Source: Plumapathes pennacea
Taxonomy: Eukaryota; Cnidaria; Anthozoa; Antipatharia; Myriopathidae
Assembly: GCA_964036295.1 (NCBI GenBank)
Contig: OZ038466.1
Span: 16,869,597-16,933,596 of the forward strand
Reading direction: 5' to 3'
DNA length: 64,000 nt
The notes beneath the pieces were generated by a model. That model did not search any database and had not been told where the DNA came from. It saw nothing but the letters and a program-made list of their open reading frames with translations. This document shows, in pieces, positions 1 to 11,112 of the stretch (position 1 is the first letter of the stretch; each line of letters starts with the position of its first letter). The translations under genes and the position numbers were made by a program.

Positions 1-1093
1 AAGTGTATGAGGTGGTCACCATTTGGACCCCAGAATGGTATTTGAAAGGGGAAGGGGTTGAAAGCCTGGGCAGAGCCTCCCCGTATGAAAAATCTTCAAA
101 GGGTTATATGTAACAGAAATATACAGTTTCTCCTGTATTTATGCATATAGACCAGCTTCATGGTAGCGACACCTAGGAAGCACACGTTTATTTAAGGTTA
201 ACGTTGGTCAGTTGCATTGCCTTTCGGCCGCCTATTTTGATGTGTGCTTTTGCTCGATACTCTTGTCTCGCCGTTCAGTGAAAGGGTCCCATTATTTGCA
301 CATAAATACTTGACAACAGCGCATGTGCTTGCTTGCAAGCTAAATCGGAGAAAGCTTTTAAAAAGTTTAGTGTAGAACGTTAGTATCTTTATATCGTGGT
401 TTTCAAGATCGACCATGAAACTTACTACAAAACAATTGGAAAACCAGTCCAGCTCTAAAGGGAACTAGATTGACTTCGTCGGCGTGGAGAAATACGTATA
501 ACTTGGATCGACTAAAGGTTGATGTGTGAAAGCTGGACGCCGTGAGAAAAATTGAAGCTAACGTTTCGAGCGCTAGCCCTTCGTCTGAGCAAAGTCGAGG
601 TTGAGTGCGAGAGCTATATCTTTTAGTTGATACACCAGCGTTAATAGTCAGAATAATTTTAATTGTTGTGGCTTTCATGCAATGAGAGGAAACTAATTTT
701 TAAAGCAAAGTTTCATTCTAATCAGTTAAATAATGAGGGAGATTAAATTACGAGAATAAGATAAAGCTGTAAAGTCACTGATTGTGCAAGAACGTCTGCC
801 ATTTTGCAATCAATGGCAGATATTATTGGGTAAGTTTATATAGCATGAGTGCATTAGTAAGTAACTTTATTACACGACTTCACATTTTCATTACGTACGT
901 AAAGAAAATATGTCATTCTTCTTTTGGCTGAGGTTTAAGTTGAATAAATTAAATGTAAGGTGAAAAGCTTGTTGACATGTACTTGCGGTTTTGGTCAATT
1001 GTATTCACTTTCGCATTGTTCTTCTTCCAGTTTTGCCGGGTTTGTTTTTATTCCTGGTGAAAATTAAGCGTAGCAAAACAAACAATCAAATTA
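1..1093. other. Gene-free flank
   Basis: I see only short open frames without recognisable motifs and no clear repeat. It ends where Helitron copy 1 begins. Confidence 0.5.
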
Positions 1094-2455
1094 TCCCCGA
1101 ACGAAGTGAGGGAAATACTCACGACGCTAATGCAGTAGTATTATCGCCTTATCGGAGACTCCAAGCGGGTCGCCATCTCGAAATCTAATGTTTGTCTGTC
1201 AGTCTGTCGTGCGACCTCGTCCCCAGTTCCTATCGCGTCGCTGCAGAACCAGTAACAAAGGCCGGATCGATCACGTGTGGCCCTGTAGTTTTACTCGCAA
1301 TAAGAGAAATTAGATTGAACGAAGCAACTACAGTATATCGTAGCTGTGTTCACGAAAATGGAAAACTTGAAAACCGGAAAACTTGAAACACAACAGTCTC
1401 GCGAAGCTCGTCTTCAAAAGAGGAGGAAACAGGCACGGGCAAGGCGAAATCGTGAAACGATAGTACAGCGCCAAATCCGTCAAGAGAAAAGACGACAAAC
1501 ATGTTATAACCGACAGCATCATGAACGGAAGCGTGCCGAAGAAACGGCTCCGCAAAGGGAACAGCGCTTGAAAGCAAATCGGGAGCTTCAGACGCCGTTT
1601 TGTGTTAAACTCAGATACTTATTTAGAAAGGACAAGCAACAAAGGTTAGTCAGTGGAAATCGAACAATCACCGTGACAAATATATTCTATCCCGTATAGC
1701 TTGTAACTCGATCACTTCAAGAATGTATTAAAATCTGTATGCTGATCATTTTCCCTCGAAGTATTGTTTTACTACGCTTCTGTCGCCAGTTTCGGCTACC
1801 GTATTCGCTCAGAGCAATCAGAACTTGGAGTCTTGAATGATTTAGTCAGATGTCTTATTTTTCTGTAATCTGACACGCGGTGATTGCAGCGAGAATCGTT
1901 CACAAGCCCTTAGAAGTATTACTGGGTCTGAAGCCCGTGTATAATTTGAAGTAAACTGTTTAAGTTTTGCTTTGATTCTGGGAGAAATCTTGCTGTTTTG
2001 AGTGGGTTCACATACAAAACAATTCGAGCCTCTTAAATATGCATGCCTGAGTCTGGTGCAATGCAGTTCAGAGTAAGAAAAAATCGCACAGGAAGCCTAT
2101 TTAATTGTACTGCCTATTAATTCAAAATTGGAAAATCAGTGTTCCTTTTTTCCCGTACTACGACGGCCGACCAACTTCAAGAGTATTAAATTTTGAGAAC
2201 GTGCTTGGCAGACTGTATAAATTAATTTGACGTGCCGGCCGTGGGAAATACGTACTTCGTCACGCAATCGATTCATCAACGCAAAAGTATAACACACCAT
2301 TCTTTTTCTCCTTCCTTTGCGTGTAGCACTTGAGTTTGAAGAAAAGATTGAGTTAACATTTCGGTAAAACAAAGGCTACTCTTGTTGGGAGTTACCAAAG
2401 TAAAAGTCCCATCAATGGCAGAGTGAGGAGGTATCTGCGATTATCGTATTTCTAG
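1094..2455 (+). mobile_element. Non-autonomous Helitron-like element, copy 1
   Basis: The element starts TCCCCGAACGAAGTGAGGG after an A and ends TATTTCTAG before a T, which fits the Helitron rule (TC...CTAG inserted between A and T, no target duplication). A short palindrome, CGATTATCG, lies just before the end. It carries a 117-codon frame at 1346-1699. Four further copies share the same termini. Confidence 0.62.
1346..1699 (+). CDS. Arg/Gln-rich ORF inside Helitron copy 1
   Basis: The 117-residue frame starts MENLKTGKLETQQSREARLQ and contains units of the form TPQREQRLKANRELQ, then a tail FCVKLRYLFRKDKQQR. Such R/E/Q repeats occur at the N-terminus of Helitron-encoded proteins in other animals, so this may be the remnant first exon of a Rep-helicase gene; the frame meets a possible donor (AG|gttagt) just after KQQR. 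No Rep or helicase motif is present. The frame is kept, with different repeat numbers, in copies 3 and 4. Confidence 0.4.
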   Translation: MFTKMENLKTGKLETQQSREARLQKRRKQARARRNRETIVQRQIRQEKRRQTCYNRQHHERKRAEETAPQREQRLKANRELQTPFCVKLRYLFRKDKQQRLVSGNRTITVTNIFYPV

Positions 2456-2485
2456 TAAAGTTATTTCGGCAAGCTGAAGTTGCTC

Positions 2486-2616
2486 TACCCTGGATTCCAG
2501 AGGTATCTCACTCTCGGAAGCTCCGGTGCGGCAGCCCGCCGCCCGTGGTTTCGTCCCCAGCCCTACAAGGCCGCACCGGAACTTCCGAGAGCGAGATACC
2601 TCTGGAACCCAGGGTA
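2486..2616. mobile_element. Palindromic MITE with 9-bp target duplication
   Basis: Inverted ends TACCCTGGATTCCAGAGG and CCTCTGGAACCCAGGGTA enclose a short GC-rich loop. The sequence AAGTTGCTC sits directly on both sides (2477-2485 and 2617-2625). A 9-bp duplication points to the Mutator-like group. It lies 30 bases after Helitron copy 1. Confidence 0.65.
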
Positions 2617-3233
2617 AAGTTGCTCCGGGCTGTCACGGGTTTTTGAACTTTGACCTACGCTTGTCAAACAACCGAGAATTTACCAAAACCTCGGTGATAA
2701 TGGTTCTGAAATGTAACAGGTTGACTGGCAAATCATGAGTACAATAATAAAAATTAAAATAACTCCAGAAAACGTCTTCCTATCTCTTGAAATTTCTTTA
2801 TGCGTATACGCTGATGCTCAATTTTGGAAAGCGTATTGACACAGCATGACTGACGGACTGACTAATGGAGTCTTGCCTGCAATAAGCTCGTGCTTCCCAC
2901 TTTCAGTGGGACGCCGACCTTAACGCACAAAACAAAGACATGTAAAATTACAATAAAACGAGGAAGCCTGGGCACAAGATCGTCCTTATAGTGAGTGTTA
3001 CATGACAGATGCATTGAACAGCTTTTGGCCTTCATTTTGAAACAATTTGGAGTCGTTCGTTCACGGAGTTTTACGCTTGTATCTCGCTAAAATAGACGAC
3101 GAGAGTAGAGACACAAATGCAGTGGACGTCCTCGAGAAGATACGGAATAAATCTGGAGATGAAAAGGAAAGTTCAGATGTCGAAGACTCATCGACTTCGA
3201 GCGTCTAAGCGCTCAGAAGGTAATATTTAGGAG
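2617..3233. other. No gene recognised
   Basis: Short frames only; no repeat structure stands out beyond the 9-bp duplication at its left edge. Confidence 0.4.
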
Positions 3234-3545
3234 ATGTTGAGAGTCGTGAGGCCATTGAACTTAAGAATGAAGTTACCGGAACCGGCTCCGGTCCCTAGTC
3301 AACCAAACATTAGTTTAGATGGACAACACATGGACAGGGTCACAAACAACAAACAGTGTTTAGATGTAGAGCTCGGTGAGACACGTACATGGAACGTACG
3401 TATTTCTTTTGCCCCTCAGAAGAGTTAAGCCACTTCTTTTCCAATACATTCTAATCTCTATGTATAATTCCTTAATTTTGCCACATTTCGACTACTGCAG
3501 TGCGGTCTGGGGACATTGTGGTAAAGGCCTCGCACTCAAAGTTTA
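3234..3545 (+). pseudogene. LINE reverse-transcriptase fragment (thumb region), part 1
   Basis: The frame from 3234 includes ISLDGQHMDRVTNNKQ and, in another frame near 3465-3540, YNSLILPHFDYCSAVWG followed by GKGLALK. Both are hallmarks of the region after the palm in animal non-LTR reverse transcriptases. Frames change between the blocks, so it is dead. It breaks off at about 3545 and resumes at about 4645. Confidence 0.65.
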
Positions 3546-4644
3546 GAAACTAGACTGGCCTTGCCAATGAGCTCGCGGCGTGAGTTGGGTCGAGACCAGA
3601 ATATAAAATGGAAATTAGGGGACAAGAGCAGAACTCCCAAAAGAGACTTCCAGTTTCTCACCATAAAAATATCACACAGTATAGAGAACTTGGCTTTTGA
3701 CACCTTGCTCTTTTGACACCTTGCTCTTTTGACACCCTGCATCTTGAGAATGCGTGACATATCTTTTTATGCGCAATCGATTATGACAGTTTGACCTTGA
3801 CTCTTATTTCTAATCAGAGGCCACGATTAATCCAGCCTTCGCTTCACTACTTATGTGTTTTCTTTTATTAACTCAATACGTTTTTTCTATCAGGCTTTCG
3901 AGTATTCGTGCTCTGTAACAAACATAAAATTGAAAGCGAGGAATGTCACACGAGAGATGTTTACAATATTATTGCGCTTTTGTTTACAGTGTGTTCAGTC
4001 CATTTGTGACTGCAAACTCAATCTTCAGAATTATTTCGGTGTATTTTTCATTTCTGGTATTCAATGACCATTGCGAAACAAAGGCTACATGATCGAATGA
4101 AAGAAACACTTCAACAGGCAATGTACGATACGCAGAAGAATTTTATGAGGCAACAGATGTCATGTACAGAGTAAAGCATAAAGCGTCATTGTTTTATGGC
4201 TAAAGCTCACCGTAGCTTTGGTTTCTGTTTTCGCCCTGTTATCTTCCCAAAAGTATTTCGTGTCGCCACAGAAAGTTTCGTCGAGACTAAATATTTATCG
4301 GCGACAGAGATATTTGCAATCCCCCAGCGGTATCCATCAAATAATTGTTTACGGCTATTCTCAAAGCTTCCGTGGTTAACGCGAATCAAAATCGTTCCCG
4401 AAAATCCAGTTTATCCGTGCATATTCCACAGAGCCAAATGGTGTTGAGTTTGGATGGGATGCAGTTAACTTTTACACACAAGTAACGAGCAATTCACTAT
4501 CCACATCTCGAGTTGTTTAGCGAAGTCAATTACGTCATCGCTTAGCACGTGATAATATGAACCAATCACCGTGTGCTGATTCTCGACCCACAAAAAGAAA
4601 AAAAAAAAGAAAAATTTCCGTCTTTAAGCTCGCTTGGGCCCCAG
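3546..4644. mobile_element. Insertion splitting the LINE fragment
   Basis: About 1.1 kb separates GKGLALK from LQNRAARIRA, which are adjacent in intact proteins. Part of it (about 3960-4330) resembles 38520-39030: both contain GTGTTCAGTCCATTTGTGAC and a later segment with CGCCACAGAAA. A 17-bp unit (gacaccttgctctttt) repeats three times near 3695-3740. The element type is unknown. Confidence 0.45.
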
Positions 4645-4965
4645 GCCCCCGCGAGCAATTACAAAACAGAGCAGCCCGCATACGGGCTCAGACTGCGATG
4701 TGAGATCTTCACGAATTCTATCTGATCTCAGCTGGCAAAGCCTTAAGGGACAGACATTCAAACCAAATTAAATGCTTATACACAAGACAATGAACAACTT
4801 ACTGTGAGTCACGGGATACATTTCTGAAAAATGCACCATGGCAAACACGATCCATCACCACAATTTAAGAGGCCAAACACGGAAGCCCTTAAAAAGAGAG
4901 GCTAAGCAAGCCACCTCATTAGCAGCTTTTAAAACACAGTTACACACAATAGTTTGGGCCATCTC
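4645..4965 (+). pseudogene. LINE reverse-transcriptase fragment, part 2
   Basis: In shifting frames it reads LQNRAARIRA, then LRDRHSNQIKCLYTR, then TMNNLL: the C-terminal region of a non-LTR reverse transcriptase. It continues part 1 (3234-3545) after the insertion and has several frameshifts. Confidence 0.6.
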
Positions 4966-5849
4966 ATAATATAGTCAAGGGTAATTTTTAGCTGTCTTTA
5001 ATTTGTAGTTGTAAATTAATAGAGTAGTTAATGATTTTATACTAGCACGAATCCTTGGAAAAGCACTACAAGACCCCGTGGATAAATAGAGGCTTACTAC
5101 TAAGCTACTAGAAACAAAGCTTCAGTTTATATTTTCCTCTTGTTTTCTTGTCATTAGAATCAGATGATTACTCACTACTGCTGAGAAATCTTTAGTACAT
5201 CTTGAGGTAAGTTAAGCGTTAACTTATGCGTTTAGACGGATACCTCGGCTAAAACCCATATTAAATTCACACCAAACCAGCAACTTGTCGCAGTTGTTAA
5301 GATATAAAATTAAAAAAAAAAATACAATCGAAGGAGAATGGGAAAGAAAGAAAGATCTTCAAGCTCAGTTGACATTTTCTTGTGTTTAAAGAAACATTTT
5401 CACCGTAGATGCATTGCGCGCCCAGTGCCGGACTGACGGCGGCCATTTTTCGTATCATACGAAAATGTTGGATTCTCATGTTTTTCTACGTTTTATCGCG
5501 AAATAAATCAGTTCAAATTCAGAAAGTGTATAGAATACGGCAAGCAGCGACAGTCAGATTGATCAGTCATAACGTGGGCGCCTCAGGAAAGTTGAGCTAC
5601 GAACGGCTTTAACTGTATGAGCATCGAGACTTCGTATGATGCTCCAATTACTTATTATTACTTATTATTATTATTAATGTAAATATAAACATGAGCGCGC
5701 AAAGCATCTACGGTGAGAGGGTCTCTTTTACTATAATGCTAATTATTTGGGTAACCAAGCACTGAATGCGCAAGTGATGTTTGGATCATTAAGATAAATC
5801 TAGCTGTTGTCCAATAGTTTATGTCTAAAATATAGTAGATTTTCAGCCG
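4966..5849. other. AT-rich stretch, nothing recognised
   Basis: Contains a short run of TTATTACTTATTATTATT near 5650. No gene or clear repeat seen. Confidence 0.4.
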
Positions 5850-7450
5850 TGATTCCGTTGACATCACAAGGGTAAACCACATCAGTTATTTACCTGATCT
5901 TATTTTAATTCAAATGTCGAAACAGGAAGTTTTTTGTTATTATTTCTTTTTTGTTGATTAAATGGAACATAAAGCCTTCCTGTGGGAGCCCACTCGTTTC
6001 CCATGGTTCCCACCTGTTCCAACGAGATGTATTTTATTCTATTGTTCGAACGACCCACCACAATGGACTAGAGTGTGAGCATTTCATTTTCTATTGACGT
6101 CACAAGTGATCATGGCGGTTAAACGGGGCGTGGGAAATGGGGAATGAGAGCAGAGAAGCCAACATAGCGTGGGGTTAGGTTTATGGTTAGTTTTAGGGCT
6201 AGGTTTAGGTTAGGATTAGTCTTGAGGTTTAACCATAAACCTAGCCCTAAACTCTAAAAGTAACCTTACAACATTTCACTATATTGCCATTTTTCATCTC
6301 ATTTCCCATTCCCTTTTAGTAACATCCGCGGTTAAACCGCACGACTGAGGTGTTTATCGCATCATGAATAATTATTTCAAGTGTTTAACGGGAAGTCTGT
6401 TTTGGTTTTGAAATCAGTGTTAAGAGAAATTAAATATAGCCTTCCTGTTGTTCCACCCAGTCTTTCTGACGTCAAGGAATGGCGTGTACACTTTTGCTGG
6501 CCGTCAAACTTACTTAATTTACAGTGGCGGCGAGGTTTTAATTTGTTTTGTACACTAGAAACAGAAGACACAATTTCACGGATCTCCGAACTCGAAGCAG
6601 CACAAATAAGTCTTTAATGGCCGTGATCGGTAAGAAGGCGAGACTCAATTACCGAAAAAATGTTCCCAGAGATGAAGGTGCTCGAGGATGCAATAAACAC
6701 TGCACAGAAGTAAAACTATCCAGTTGTCATCGATGGTTTTTGAAAACAAGTCACTCCACAGTGTATCCATGTCTCTGTTCCCGCATCCAGAAATGTTATA
6801 CGTTTTCCCCATTCTCAATATTCCCAGAAAATATCGTTACACAGGCTACGCGACACTTTGACGGCCAGCCGATTCAAACGAACGGTTCGATTGATGGTGT
6901 TTATAGCATTCCATATTTTCCATCGACGTCACAAGCGGATGACATATGGCGATTAAACCGACATCACTGCTTTTACCTGATCATATGATCATATAATTTA
7001 CTTCAAATGCTCTGAATGCTTAACAGGTCAGAAACAAATAGCTTTCCCTTTGGAACGTCTTTCTTGTTGCAGCCGACTTCTCGTTGGAACGAATGACGCA
7101 CTGTTTCATTCGACTGCTCCAACGCCCTCACCACTATAGACCAGGGTGTTTATAGCATGCCATTTTAGCGAAAGCGACGGAGCGTCTCCGATTCTATTTA
7201 TATCACAAGCGACCAGTGGTGGCTACACTGAAATGTTTGTCTGATCATGTTTTGATTTTTATTATTGAAACCAGGCAACGTTAAGAGAAAATATAACCTT
7301 CCTGTTGGCACTCTTGGGAAAGATCACGTACCGTTTTATTTGACTGCTCAAGTGACCGACCACCACAATGGACAAGTGCCTCAACAATCCATTTTATTGA
7401 AAGCGACGCAGCATTTTCAAGAAAGTGGTTTATGGTTCGCCCAATAGATT
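5850..7450. repeat. Diverged tandem repeats
   Basis: Related phrases recur: a block with GACGTCACAAG and GATTAAACC (5860-5880, 6097-6125, 6925-6960, 7200-7215), a block with ATATAGCCTTCCTGTTG (6435, 7285) and a block with CACCACAATGGAC (6055, 7357). Spacing is irregular, so this looks like an old, decayed array. No gene is seen; 6548-6988 is open for 146 codons but without recognisable motifs. Confidence 0.45.
6168..6265. repeat. Telomere-like imperfect inverted repeat
   Basis: The left arm has GGTTAGGTTTATGGTTAG and TTTAGGGCTAGG; the right arm has AACCATAAACCTAGCCC. The TTAGGG-like units are degenerate and lie in opposite orientations around 6222. Confidence 0.4.
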
Positions 7451-7661
7451 GTATCACAACACTTTACTGTATACGTCTATTCTAACTGTTACTATTCCGA
7501 TGCGATGCATTGGGAACCCAGTAGAAAACATGATTAGGTACACAACGTCAATTGAGTATAACAATAAACAATTCGGCCTTGCGAAACAACAAGCAGAACA
7601 TCCGTCTGTTTTTGCAGCGAAACAAAGAAACAGCTAGCTATTAAGGGACCGTTCATTTTTT

Positions 7662-9480
7662 ATGAGGTGGGGGGGGGCTGGTGGGATTTGGGGGGGGGGG
7701 AACGCAAAAAAACATGGCCTCAAAGGGAGGGCCACACAAAAAAAATGGAGGTAAGGGGGGGGGGGCACGCGAAAACTTTGACAACTCATGAGGTATTACT
7801 ATGAAAACAATACGTGGACAAGTACAACAGTATGGAAAGTTTACTAATATAGAGGCTCCATAGTCTTAAAAAAATGCAGGAAAACAGTGTTTCAGGGAAT
7901 CTAGGTTTCAAAATTTTCTGGGGGATTATACCCCTAGACTCCCCTAGCAGCTCGCGCCTATGGCGCTCAAAATCCTCCCTGATCTGCCCCAGCTGCTTTA
8001 TTCCATTAATGAAACATTCAACTATTAGCTATTAAGGGCAATTAACTATATCAATGGCGGATTTAGGGGGCCTGAGGGGGCTGCGGCCCCTCCCCCCTTT
8101 TATCTGGGTCCGGGATTTTTTAGACAACGTACACCTGTACAGTGGTACATGAGTTTTTTGGGTTTTTTTTTCGGTTTTTTGTTGTTGTTTCTATCAATCA
8201 ATTCAGAACCTTTGTTCAGTTTCATAACCAAATTATTGTAAAGAAAATTGAGAAATATAAGCAGCAATGTTGAATGACTTCTTTGTGAGAGCAACACTCT
8301 GACGCCCATCCAGCCTGGAATCCGGCCCAGGCGTAATTGTGTTGCAAAATCTGTCAGAAAAGAGCCTTAGAGCCAATGAGAGAAAATGGGTTTGTTGCTC
8401 AATGTAACCTGTATATCTATACTTTTCAAGTGTTATGCGTTTCGATGCGATGCTGAACTTACCGGCAGTACGTGAAAGATAAATTTCCTTTCAAAAGCTT
8501 AATATTTGTGATCTATTCAATCCGCTTGTTGCACCTGCTTAATGGTCTAAAAATGCAGGAAATTGCTGTTTTAGGAGGTTTATATTTCAACATTTTCCGG
8601 GGGAGCATGCCTCCGGACCCCCCTAGCAGCTCGCGCCTAGCGGCACTCACCCTCCCCCCCCCCCCCTTTTCTCAGTTTCCTGGATATCGTAGGATTTATC
8701 ATGCTTTCAGACATTGCAATCCCCGAATATTTGTTGCAGTCTCCCGAATTTTCATGCAATTCAAAAGTAAATAAAAATATGCAGCCTGAAACTTTCAAAT
8801 TTCATTAAAATTTCACTGAAAATGCTCTGAAAATGCAGAAAATGCAATTTCAGAAGACTACCTTTTTAAAAAAATTCCCCGGCCCCCGTAGGTGATCGAG
8901 CCTTGACGGCGCCCACAAAATCTCCCTATTTTTCTGCTCCAAGGGTTGAATGTCTGCACTTTATACATTTTTAAGACACAAAACGACCTATAATTTTTCT
9001 ATGCATATAACATTTACGAATAAGTGATAGGGATTATTCCACTTCCACCCTCGACCCTGTAGGTAAAGCTTGATGCTTGACATAAAGCTGGGATTTGCTG
9101 CTTTAATGTGAAGTGAGGCTCCAAAGGGATACATATTTTTCTTAGCAGGATGCATAATTTTCTATTGTCTTAGAGGGGGATGTACAAAAAAAGGTGTACT
9201 TTGTTAAATTTCCTCTTCCTCTCCTAGATTTTAATGAATGCAGCCTAAAAAGCGTCCTTTTCAGAACAGTCGTTAAATTCGCAAGGGAAGAGATACAGGA
9301 AACACCTTATTTTAGCCCTTAATTCGAGTCAATCTGCAGCTGAGTTCTAAATAACGCTCAGTAAAGATCATGTAAAAAAATGTGGCCTGAGGAGGGGGGC
9401 CATGTGAAAAAAATGGCAGGCTTGAGGGGGGGCCATGCTCTTTCCCATTGGGACTTCCCCAAATCCCACCAGCCCCCCCT
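7662..9480. mobile_element. Inverted-repeat element with G-rich ends
   Basis: The left end GGGGCTGGTGGGATTTGGGG is matched by CCCCAAATCCCACCAGCCCC at 9460-9477. Inside, three diverged direct copies of a unit with AAAATGCAGGAAA...CTAGCAGCTCGCGCC lie near 7870-7985, 8550-8655 and 8830-8945. No transposase frame was recognised. Confidence 0.5.
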
Positions 9481-10466
9481 AAAACTAACGGTAATAACTA
9501 ATACCTATTATTACAGCAAAACAACGAATTCTACATGCTAGTGACTACATGCTGTGGTTGCGGGAATTTGTTAAAACTTCGTGGACAAGTGCCGAACCGT
9601 CAAACAATCTCGTCATTGTTTCAAATATGAGAAGAGAATACTTCGCCGAGAGAGCGTTATGTTTACATTTCTCATTCGCCGGCACCGTGGGGCGTGTTGG
9701 CATGATCCCACTTGGAATTGACTCAATTAAATATAGTCTCTTCACTCTAGTATTCTTCGTCAAGAGTTCAGTGTGTGTGATTGGAAAGCTGTTTTTTGAT
9801 GCTGTTACTACACAGAAACCTCCGGAAATACCGGAAATACCGGAAATACCGGTGCACACGGGACAGATTGATACCAACTTGACGCAACATGACAACGGGC
9901 TTTTTTATTTGAGCAACAGGTTCAATAATCATCGTTAATATATGGGTATTATGCATCGATCAATTCCAGCTGTTACCATCCCCCCCCCCCCCCCCCCCCC
10001 CCGGCCGACCCCCGGGGATTTGTAAAAAGGGCAAAAGAAACAGGAATCTGGCCGCGTTTACAATCGGTTGTCGAAGTGATGACTTGTCTTGGAGTTCAAA
10101 CACTATGCCGTGTCGGTTTTATGTCCATTTTGAGTTACAACTCTTCACTTTTAAATATATTTTTCGTTTCTGCAAATGCACTAGTCGGTGAAAGTGCGGA
10201 CTGATTTACACGAGCTCTCTTTTGGCGGCCATCTTGGATTTTTACGATCAAGCATTCCTCGCCCCCACCCCCACCCCCGGGGCAACACGTTCCTGTACAA
10301 ATGCCCCGCCCCCCGGGACACAGGGCTTGACAAATCCCCGGGGTATGCCCGAGGGGGGGGAATGGTAACAGCTGGATCGATGCATTAGTTATTGCAGTTA
10401 ATTTTAGTTAGGAATTCGTTGTTTCGCTGTAATAATCGGCATTTGTTATTACCGTTAATTTTAGTC
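9480..10466. mobile_element. Nested inverted-repeat structure
   Basis: Outer arms of about 54 bp (9480-9533 and 10411-10464) share AATTCGTTGTTT and TTATTACCGTTA in opposite orientation. An inner pair, TGCATCGATC...CAGCTGTTACCAT, begins at 9951 and ends at 10386, next to a run of 23 C (9980-10002). The 129-codon frame at 9549-9938, with EIPEIPEIP from GAAATACCG repeats, has no recognised domain and I do not call it a gene. Confidence 0.5.
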
Positions 10467-10839
10467 AATAATTAGCTGTTTCGTTGTTTTGTTGTTTCGC
10501 TGTTTCGTGTTTTAGTAACACCTAACTTAAACACGGTCTTTAGACGACATATTTCAGAACTCTTGAGTACTTTTATGGATAGCGTGAGGCCAAGTTCGTG
10601 TAAATTACCCAACAAAGCCTAGTTTTAGCCCACGTATATTAATAGTACCTTTTGTGACCAAACTACAGTGAAAATAGTAGCGAATGTTTCCGTATTATAG
10701 TGTATCGGCATAAGTTTAATGTAGTCGTTAACTTAAATCAGTATTACGGCGTTAAGCTTACTATACATCAACCCCAGGTTTGTATATTCATATACGTTTT
10801 TATCTCTACTCCGGCAGAAATTAACATAGCGATTGCACA
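10467..10839. other. Upstream region of gene A
   Basis: AT-rich, no coding motif. Contains GTTTCGTTGTTTTGTTGTTTCGCTGTTTCG, a short TTTCGYTG-type repeat near 10478-10510 (quoted here only by its pattern). Confidence 0.35.
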
Positions 10840-10879
10840 GTGATTAGCATCCATTGTCATCAAACGTTTTGCAAAACAT

Positions 10880-10912
10880 CCAATCAGAAGCTGGCTGGAG
10901 GAGATATATTTA
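10880..10912 (+). promoter_or_regulatory. CCAAT and TATA-like motifs before gene A
   Basis: CCAAT at 10880-10884 and TATATTTA at 10905-10912 lie about 90-120 bases before ATG 10999. Spacing suits a core promoter, but short AT-rich motifs occur by chance. Confidence 0.3.
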
Positions 10913-10998
10913 TGATCAGGTGTTGGTTTTCTATTCAAAACACTTGTGTCAAGACTTTGTGGAGCACCGCTCTTGTGATGACGACGTCGTGTGTAGAG

Positions 10999-11112
10999 AT
11001 GGAGAGCGAATTAAGCAGTTTCACCGACAGGAAAATGTCACAACTTCCTGCATATGTTCCCGTACCTGACTCTGAACAGAGATTTTCTTTATTCCCATTC
11101 AAGGACACCAAG
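10999..11112 (+). CDS. TRPA1: Gene A exon 1: N-terminal leader peptide
   Basis: This exon encodes 38 residues beginning MESELSSFTDRK and ends at a GT donor (gttagt) in phase 0, which joins exactly to the phase-0 start of the first ankyrin exon at 13802. It has no ankyrin motif and would be a cytosolic leader. Gene B has a first exon of 33 codons with the same phase and the same donor hexamer but very different residues after the first few. The intron that follows (11113-13801) holds the composite Helitron. The call rests on phase and on the parallel with gene B; RNA reads across 11112/13802 would settle it. Confidence 0.72.

Noticed and set aside
1094..2455. Tc1 or LTR element in place of Helitron
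   Set aside because: The ends are not inverted repeats of each other, no target duplication is seen, and no long direct repeats flank the element.
6548..6988. 146-codon frame as a gene
   Set aside because: It lies in decayed tandem repeats and its residues show no family motif.
9549..9938. 129-codon frame as a possible small gene
   Set aside because: No recognisable domain, it lies wholly inside an inverted-repeat element, and a nearly as long frame runs on the opposite strand.
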